Positions 59,173-64,000 of a DNA stretch of 64,000 nucleotides are shown here, in pieces. The DNA lies in contig CAYTGR010000026.1 of the NCBI GenBank assembly GCA_964437445.1, forward strand, positions 1 to 64,000. Direction: 5' to 3'. Made by a program: the position numbers and the translations under genes. The notes below the pieces were generated by a model. The model saw nothing but the letters and a program-made list of their open reading frames with translations, did not search any database and had not been told where the DNA came from. The DNA is from CAYTGR01 sp964437445 (lineage in GTDB: Bacteria; Chloroflexota; Anaerolineae; B4-G1; SLSP01). Each line of letters opens with the position of its first letter. The stretch's first letter is position 1.

Positions 59173-59272
59173 NNNNNNNNNNNNNNNNNNNNNNNNNNNN
59201 NNNNNNNNNNNNNNNNNNNNNNNNNNNNNNNNNNNNNNNNNNNNNNNNNNNNNNNNNNNNNNNNNNNNNNNN
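59173..59272. other. Scaffold gap of 100 N
   Basis: Exactly 100 N, the usual placeholder for a gap of unknown size. The translated frame happens to stay open through it, which creates a false fusion of a VOC protein start to the glycyl radical enzyme. Genes such as an activase may be hidden here. Confidence 0.98.
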
Positions 59273-59358
59273 GTAAAGCGCAAAGCCTCCGTGAAGAAGG
59301 CGATGGCCTCTTCGTACTCGCGCACCACGAGCGCGACGGTCGCAATGGAACGGGCCAT
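59273..59358 (-). CDS. VOC-family (glyoxalase-like) protein, N-terminal fragment
   Basis: The 28 codons from the ATG at 59358 to the gap read ARSIATVALVVREYEEAIAF, then FTEALRF. This is the first beta-alpha unit of the vicinal oxygen chelate fold, where the family typically reads xIxxVxLxVxDxxxAxxFYxxxLGF. It cannot be the start of a glycyl radical enzyme. The gene starts 3 bp after the zinc-ribbon gene stop, so they are co-transcribed. The rest of the protein is lost in the gap. Confidence 0.75.
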
Positions 59359-59361
59359 ACT

Positions 59362-60066
59362 TTATTCCTCTGCTTCCTTTCCTGTTGCCTTGAGCGTGAG
59401 ACGAAACCCCGTTGGGCGCCGGCGCACCGGCTTTTCATCTAATAAGGTGGGCGGTGAAAGATGGCGCGGGAAGAGACGGGCCAGCACCAGCCTGGCCAGG
59501 TGGGTCGTCTGGGCGTCGGGGAAGACGATCCGCTGCAACTGCGGGCGGTCGTGGCGGGTGAAGACCAGCTCCTCACCGCTGAGCTCCAGGACGCCAAAGC
59601 ACTCCAACGGGAGGCTTTCCCGCCCGACGTAGAGCGCCCGATCCGTCACGACCAGCGGCCCGGCCCGCACCCTGGCCCAGTAGGGTTGGTTGGCGCGGGT
59701 CCGCTGCTCAAGAAAGAGCGTGTCTTGCTCCGAAGCATACAGGCAATGTTCATCGTTGGCCAGGCGCAAGGGCGGCTCCCAGGGATCACCGCGCTCCAGC
59801 GCCGCCCGTTCGGTGAGGAAACGGCGCGCCGTTGCTCCGACCGTCGTCGCCCAGCTGGCCGAGACAAAGCCGGCCAGCTGTTTCTCTACCACCGCAGCGT
59901 AGGGCGCCGGGATGAAGACGAAGCGCAGCTGGTCGCCGCGCTGCTCAGCCTGCGCGCCGCAGACGGGGCAGCTCAACCGGTCTGGGCGGCTTAACCGCCC
60001 GCCCCACCGCCGTTCGCCCGGCGTGCGTTCCAGTTCGCCTTGAGCGCAGAGATAGCACTGCTGCAT
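59362..60066 (-). CDS. Zinc-ribbon protein of unknown function
   Basis: 234 residues from the ATG at 60066; GTG 60072 is the longer option. Two CxxC pairs near the N-terminus (CYLC and CPVC, about 28 residues apart) make a zinc ribbon. The centre has FIPAPYAAVVEKQLAGF. The second half (AGPLVVTDRALYVGRESLPLECFGVLELSGEELVFTRHD) resembles the beta-rich PH-like fold used for small lipid or peptide binding, an observation from pattern only. I do not recognise the family. It heads a minus-strand operon that continues into the VOC gene. Confidence 0.55.
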   Translation of the reverse strand: MQQCYLCAQGELERTPGERRWGGRLSRPDRLSCPVCGAQAEQRGDQLRFVFIPAPYAAVVEKQLAGFVSASWATTVGATARRFLTERAALERGDPWEPPLRLANDEHCLYASEQDTLFLEQRTRANQPYWARVRAGPLVVTDRALYVGRESLPLECFGVLELSGEELVFTRHDRPQLQRIVFPDAQTTHLARLVLARLFPRHLSPPTLLDEKPVRRRPTGFRLTLKATGKEAEE

Positions 60067-60161
60067 GGTCACTGTTTCACCTATCCCCAGTTCTGCGGTC
60101 GTTTCGTTCCGGGTTGTATGGTCTTGAGTTTAACACACTTCCGGCAAACGGAAAAGGGAAC

Positions 60162-60189
60162 TTGACCGTTGGGCGATTTGCCTTATACT
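60162..60189 (+). promoter_or_regulatory. Promoter of the acyltransferase gene
   Basis: TTGACC (60162-60167) and TATACT (60184-60189) with a 16-bp spacer lie 57 bases before the ATG at 60246. The region 60073-60161 shows nothing else. Confidence 0.65.
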
Positions 60190-60245
60190 GAAAGTGGAAG
60201 CCAACAAGATTAAACATCATTATCTCCTATGAGTGTCAAATCCCT

Positions 60246-61196
60246 ATGAGCGCCAAAGAATTTTTCTCTAAAGGCTGGCCTACGCGCCTGGCTTTCTGGT
60301 TGGGTAAATACCTGCCTCCCTGGTCGGGGCGGACCACAGCGGCGTTGATCGCCCGGATTCTGGTGACGACCAAGCCCGATCTCTACTGGGCAGCGCGGTC
60401 CAACCTGCGCTATGTCTTGGGACCGGAGGTCTCCGAGGCTGAGTTAGACCGTGCGGTACAACGGTTGCTCTCCCATGCGGCCCGCGCCTACTATGAGATT
60501 TTCCACAACCTGGGGCGTCCTGAGGTGGTGGCGGAAGAGTTCCGGCCCCCCGTTCGCATGGCCCCCGGCTCCCTGGAAAATTTCCGGCAGGCGATGGCGA
60601 CGGGGCGGGGCGTTTGCATTCTCGGCACGCATACGTCCAACTTTGACCTGGGCGGGATCGCGCTGGCTCAGTACCTGGACACCCCGGCGTTGATTCTTTC
60701 GCTGGCCGACCCGGCCCCCGGCTTTGAAATCATCAACCGCCTGCGCCAACATGGCAGCCGGAGCGGTGAGCAGATTATAACGCCGATCACACCGCAATCC
60801 CTGCGCGAGGCGATCCAGCGGCTGCGGCAGGGCGGGCTGGTGTTGACCGGTGTGGATCGTCCCATTGGCGCCGGCGATGAACCCGTTGAATTTTTTGGGG
60901 CGACCGCCTGTCTGCCCGCGGGCTATATCCGGCTCCCGTTGATGACCGACGCGCTGGTGCTCACCCAGGCCACCTATTATGAAGCCGGGGAATATCGGAT
61001 TGTCCTCAATCCGCCGCTGGAGATGGTGCGCACCGGGGATCGCCGGCAGGACGTGATCGTCAACGTGCGGCGGGTGTTGGCGGAGGTAGAGGGGTTTGTC
61101 CGCAGCCACCCCGACCAGTGGATGATGTTCGTGCCGGTGTGGAAAGAGCCACCTTGCTCACCTGGGTCATCTGGGGAAGAAGCCGCCGCCGGTTAA
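60246..61196 (+). CDS. LpxL/HtrB-type lysophospholipid acyltransferase
   Basis: 316 residues. The N-terminal amphipathic part (WPTRLAFWLGKYLPPWSGR) and the acyltransferase motif GVCILGTHTSNFDLGGIAL (HxxxxD, near residue 128) are typical. VLTGVDRPIGAGDEPVEFFGATACLP and QWMMFVPVW complete the family pattern. Enzymes of this group add acyl chains to lipid A or, in Gram-positives, to phosphatidylinositol mannosides. Chloroflexota generally lack lipid A, so a glycolipid acceptor is more likely (inference). No good Shine-Dalgarno is visible. Confidence 0.82.
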   Translation: MSAKEFFSKGWPTRLAFWLGKYLPPWSGRTTAALIARILVTTKPDLYWAARSNLRYVLGPEVSEAELDRAVQRLLSHAARAYYEIFHNLGRPEVVAEEFRPPVRMAPGSLENFRQAMATGRGVCILGTHTSNFDLGGIALAQYLDTPALILSLADPAPGFEIINRLRQHGSRSGEQIITPITPQSLREAIQRLRQGGLVLTGVDRPIGAGDEPVEFFGATACLPAGYIRLPLMTDALVLTQATYYEAGEYRIVLNPPLEMVRTGDRRQDVIVNVRRVLAEVEGFVRSHPDQWMMFVPVWKEPPCSPGSSGEEAAAG

Positions 61197-61227
61197 AAAA
61201 TTCCTTCTAAAATTCCGGGTTTAACCC

Positions 61228-61256
61228 TTGAAAAATGGCGCTGATTGTGCTATGAT
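61228..61256 (+). promoter_or_regulatory. Promoter of the Cys-rich small protein gene
   Basis: TTGAAA (61228-61233) and TATGAT (61251-61256) with a 17-bp spacer. The leader of about 103 bases is unusually GC-rich with possible pairings (GGTGCC/GGCACC type). The best Shine-Dalgarno-like CGGCGGAG lies about 15 bases from the ATG, further than usual. Confidence 0.68.
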
Positions 61257-61365
61257 TGCCCCACCTTATCCCCGTCTGATTTCGACCTCGCGCTGGTGCC
61301 TGTGCCAACGCGGAGCCGCTTGGTGGAAAGGGTGATCTTATCCGGCGGAGATTTTATAACACGCC

Positions 61366-61743
61366 ATGTATCCTGATAGCGAGATTCTCTTCCCGCCTCG
61401 TTGCGTTCCGCAACTGCGCGACCTGCGTGGCCAACAGTGGCAACAGCTGGTGGAGCGCTTGACCACTCTCCCCCACAACCATGAAGAAATGCTGGCGTTT
61501 GGGTTGATGATGATTCGTTTGGGCAGCTGTCTGACCTGCGATTTGGACAGTTACCGCGCCTCGTTGGGGTGCTGCACTTGCGCTCGCCGCACCATCAGCA
61601 GCTACAAAGAGGACGACGCCGCCTTGTTGGAATTGTACCAGAAGGCGCTGGGGGACGTGCGCACCTATCTTAGCAACGGGGATTTGCCGTTTCCGGTCCG
61701 GTTGATGCTGGCCGACCGGCCCAGAGAAAAAGTCCGTCTGTAA
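61366..61743 (+). CDS. Cys-rich small protein of unknown function
   Basis: 125 residues. The centre contains CLTCDLDSYRASLGCCTCARR, that is CxxC followed 11 residues later by CCxC, likely a metal or iron-sulphur site. Flanking helices are EEMLAFGLMMIRLG and DDAALLELYQKALGDVRTYL. The N-terminus PDSEILFPPRCVPQLRDLRG resembles a family seen in Chloroflexota, but I cannot name it. It has its own good promoter. The next gene starts 26 bp downstream. Confidence 0.6.
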   Translation: MYPDSEILFPPRCVPQLRDLRGQQWQQLVERLTTLPHNHEEMLAFGLMMIRLGSCLTCDLDSYRASLGCCTCARRTISSYKEDDAALLELYQKALGDVRTYLSNGDLPFPVRLMLADRPREKVRL

Positions 61744-61769
61744 TCAGCGCTGCCGGCAAGGTGGCCCCG

Positions 61770-63425
61770 ATGGCTGATGCCCGATACCCGACGCCCCATC
61801 CCCGACGCCGCCGGTCTGTTCTGGCCGGGCGTCGTTGGTTGTGGCTGGCGTCGGCGCTGCTGGTAGCGGCTGTGCTCCTGGCCGGCGCGGTCTGGCTCTG
61901 GCCTGATCCCCGCGCCCGGCTGGCCGCCGTTACCGGCGAAGAGGCGCTGTTCTCGCAATTGCGCGGCCTCGCCCAATGGGCCTTTCGCTGGACACGCCCG
62001 CTTCCCCACACGGCGGACGATGTCGCCGTAGCCTATACCGACCTCCCCCCGTTTGGCGTCAACACCTTCCTGGAGCAGGAGGTGGAGCCGGAAAAGCGCG
62101 AACGCTCGCTGCAGATGATCACCGCGGCCGGCTTCCGTTGGATCCGCCAATCCTTCACCTGGTCCGATATTGAGATCCACGGCAAGGGCGATTTTGAGGA
62201 TCGCCGCAACACGCCCGCTCGTTCCGCCTGGGAGAAGTACGACAACATTGTGGACCTGGCGGAACAGTACCAGGTGCAGATCATTGCCCGCCTGGGTGCG
62301 GCCCCCAACTGGAGCCGGGCCGACGGCAATGCGCGCGGTGACTTCGCCCCGCCCGACCGCTTTGAGGACTTCGCCGACTTTGCCGCCACCGTCGCCGCCC
62401 GTTACCGGGGGCGCATCCGTTTCTACCAGGTCTGGAACGAGCCGAACATCTACCCGGAGTGGGGGAACCAGCCGGTGGACCCGGAGGCCTACACGCGCTT
62501 GCTCTGTCTGGCTTACCGGCGGATCAAAGCGGCTGACCCGGAGGCGGTGGTGATCAGCGGAGCGCTGGCACCTACGGCGGAATTGGGCACACCCAGCGCG
62601 GCGGGCGGCAACAATTTGATGGACACGGTTTTCCTCCAGCGGATGTACAACGCCGGCGCGCGCGACTGCTTTGACATTCTGGCGGTCAACGATTACATGC
62701 TCCGTTCCGGCGCGACCGACCGCCGGCTGCGGCCCAACGAGGTGAACTTCTCCCGCCCGCTCTGGGTCCGCGACGTGATGGTCGCCAACGGTGACGCCGC
62801 CAAGCCGGTCTGGATCAGCGAGATGAACAGCAACGCCGTGCCCGACGGCCTGCCGCAGACCTTCGGGCAGGTGACGGAGGAGCAGCAGGCGCGCTACGCG
62901 GTCGCCGCCTACGAGCGGATTCAGCGTGAATGGCCCTGGGCCGGCGTGACGAGTGTCTGGTTCTTCAAGCGGGCCTCCGACGCCGAAAAGGACCAGCCGT
63001 TCTACTACTTCCGGCTGGTGGAGCCGGATTTCACGCCGCTGCCGGTCTACGAGGCGCTGAAAACGTACCTCACCACGCTGCAACCGACGCTCTACCGGGG
63101 CCGCCATCAGGAGAGCACCTGGCAGGTGGCTTACACAGGGACGTGGGAGACGGTGGCCGATAGTGCCGCCGGGCTGGGGGCCTACCGCCGCGCGACGGCG
63201 CCCGGCGCGAGTTTGACGCTCGCCTGGGAGGGCCGCGCGCTCGTGCTGACGCCCGGTCCCGGCACGGGGAACGTCCGCATCACCGTGGATGGTGGCCCGG
63301 CGCGCGACGTGGCGCTCCAGGGCACACCGGTCGCGTTAGCGCGGGATCTGCTGGGACGGCGGCACACGCTCACCCTCACGGCGGTGGAAGGCGCCGTCAG
63401 CGTAGATGAACTGTGGGTGAAGTGA
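61770..63425 (+). CDS. Membrane-anchored clan-A glycoside hydrolase-like protein
   Basis: 551 residues from the ATG at 61770, with AAGGTGG upstream. A basic N-terminus (RRRRSVLAGRR) precedes one membrane segment (WLWLASALLVAAVLLAGAVWLW). The TIM barrel shows GFRWIRQSFTWSDIE, then YQVWNEPNIYPEWG, which carries the acid/base glutamate after beta-4, and KPVWISEMNSNAVPDG, which carries the nucleophile glutamate. This fits GH5/GH39-like enzymes. YAVAAYERIQREWPWAGVTSVWFFKRASD and PVYEALKTYL follow, and a C-terminal beta-sandwich of about 110 residues may bind carbohydrate. The substrate is unknown. Confidence 0.78.
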   Translation: MADARYPTPHPRRRRSVLAGRRWLWLASALLVAAVLLAGAVWLWPDPRARLAAVTGEEALFSQLRGLAQWAFRWTRPLPHTADDVAVAYTDLPPFGVNTFLEQEVEPEKRERSLQMITAAGFRWIRQSFTWSDIEIHGKGDFEDRRNTPARSAWEKYDNIVDLAEQYQVQIIARLGAAPNWSRADGNARGDFAPPDRFEDFADFAATVAARYRGRIRFYQVWNEPNIYPEWGNQPVDPEAYTRLLCLAYRRIKAADPEAVVISGALAPTAELGTPSAAGGNNLMDTVFLQRMYNAGARDCFDILAVNDYMLRSGATDRRLRPNEVNFSRPLWVRDVMVANGDAAKPVWISEMNSNAVPDGLPQTFGQVTEEQQARYAVAAYERIQREWPWAGVTSVWFFKRASDAEKDQPFYYFRLVEPDFTPLPVYEALKTYLTTLQPTLYRGRHQESTWQVAYTGTWETVADSAAGLGAYRRATAPGASLTLAWEGRALVLTPGPGTGNVRITVDGGPARDVALQGTPVALARDLLGRRHTLTLTAVEGAVSVDELWVK

Positions 63426-63443
63426 AGAGACTATGTGGTGTAA

Positions 63444-63459
63444 TTAACATTAGTGTTAA
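63444..63459. promoter_or_regulatory. Perfect inverted repeat upstream of the nuclease-like gene
   Basis: TTAACA-N4-TGTTAA, 38 bp before the ATG at 63497. Its position suits an operator, such as a controller-protein site of a restriction-modification system, but no controller gene is seen in the window. Confidence 0.4.
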
Positions 63460-63496
63460 GAATGGCAATCAGGATCTGACGAATTAGAGGTATTTC

Positions 63497-64000
63497 ATGA
63501 CTTTACCCTGTCGACATGAACGCCGCGTGACAGAACAAGTTCAGCCTACGGTGGAGTTGTTAACCCATTTAGATACAATGCACCCCGAGGTGTTGTGTCA
63601 ACACGCCATTCAACCTGAAGATTATCAGGGCGGTTTGGTTTTTCGCTCCGCAATTGAAAGCATTAGAGGTACTTTTATTGCCTCATCTACAACTGGGCGT
63701 GAGGGGTTGGTCCGGGATGTTTTGGAAAATTTGTTAGTACGAAAATTAATTGCTGGTTATCAGCAGAACAGCAGCAAAGAACGCTATGATTTTACAGTAG
63801 AGATTGATCACGATTTGGGGTACTTTGTTGCCCTCGAAGTAAAGGGGGGTGAAGGAAATAGCATTAATATTTCTGAACGACCGATTTGGGCTAAAGAATT
63901 TGGTATTTGGTCCCATCTAGATGGCGCGATTGTCAACCAACCAGCTCATGGAGCTCATGCAATTCTTAATCGTTTGACAAATGAACTGGTACGCCGCCAT
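63497..64000 (+). CDS. Putative PD-(D/E)XK restriction-type endonuclease, 5' part
   Basis: 168 codons run from the ATG at 63497 (AGAGG 7 bases upstream) to the end of the window without a stop. After an N-terminal helical part (QPTVELLTHLDTMHPEVL) comes STTGREGLVRDVLENLLVRK, then ERYDFTVEIDHDLGYFVALEVKGGEGN. The D in YDFTV and the E-V-K in LEVKGG match the PD-(D/E)XK nuclease core. GNSINISERPIWAKEFGIW follows. The gene is clearly AT-richer than everything to its left, which suggests recent transfer. A type II restriction enzyme is likely; a methyltransferase should be sought beyond the right edge. Confidence 0.65.
   Translation, partial: MTLPCRHERRVTEQVQPTVELLTHLDTMHPEVLCQHAIQPEDYQGGLVFRSAIESIRGTFIASSTTGREGLVRDVLENLLVRKLIAGYQQNSSKERYDFTVEIDHDLGYFVALEVKGGEGNSINISERPIWAKEFGIWSHLDGAIVNQPAHGAHAILNRLTNELVRRH

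Noticed and set aside
56923..59358. A single 811-residue glycyl radical protein with a glyoxalase-like start
   Set aside because: The join passes through 100 N. The two sides belong to different protein families.

Overview
The window is a GC-rich bacterial contig piece, most likely from a metagenome-assembled Chloroflexota genome of the Anaerolineae/Caldilineae type. This rests on the style of its secreted proteins (Ig-like, beta-helix and CARDB proteins with a YLPLVL-type motif), dispersed heptanucleotide repeats, and gene content; no rRNA is present to confirm it. A run of 100 N at 59173-59272 is a scaffold gap. The open frame that crosses it joins two unrelated genes. I see no rRNA, tRNA, CRISPR array or insertion sequence.

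Layout. 1-10.1 kb: the end of a secreted Ig-like protein, a MITE-like inverted repeat, a translationally coupled pair of RlaP-type nucleotidyltransferases, a surface-protein cassette (1600-aa CARDB/DUF11 protein plus a small protein with an LPVSGG sorting-like tail), a DUF433/DUF5615 toxin-antitoxin pair whose toxin is frameshifted, a beta-helix exported protein, and an RHS-repeat remnant. 10.2-13.5 kb: a copper efflux operon csoR-copZ-copA with a near-consensus promoter and a GC-tract operator. 13.5-15.3 kb: a methyltransferase and ribosomal protein L25. 15.5-20.1 kb: a two-gene protease system that looks like a ClpB split into two proteins, with its second ATPase domain fused to a soluble FtsH-like ATPase and M41 zinc protease.

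20-48.9 kb is a large catabolic region. It holds a URO-D family protein with a corrinoid protein, two TRZ/ATZ-type amidohydrolases, and an ECF transporter operon headed by a phosphatidylcholine-synthase-like gene. It also holds a nine-gene operon (ABC importer, two URO-D proteins, amidohydrolase, a two-protein FAD/2Fe-2S dehydrogenase, GH31), a hydantoinase, an XRE-cupin regulator, a UbiD decarboxylase, a luciferase-like oxidoreductase, a CoA-transferase and a phosphodiesterase. Two intergenic sites 20 kb apart carry the same tandem pair of 19-bp inverted repeats overlapping -35 boxes. They define a candidate regulon of the XRE-cupin protein that joins hydantoinase, UbiD, the luciferase-like enzyme and the corrinoid methyltransferase pair.

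48.9-55.1 kb encodes two large multi-sensor histidine kinases. 55.1-60.1 kb holds a ParB-like/universal-stress fusion, a glycyl radical enzyme (HypD-like, N-terminus lost in the gap), a VOC-protein fragment and a zinc-ribbon protein. 60.2-63.4 kb holds an LpxL-like acyltransferase, a Cys-rich small protein and a membrane-anchored glycoside hydrolase. The window ends in a visibly AT-richer partial gene with a PD-(D/E)XK nuclease signature.
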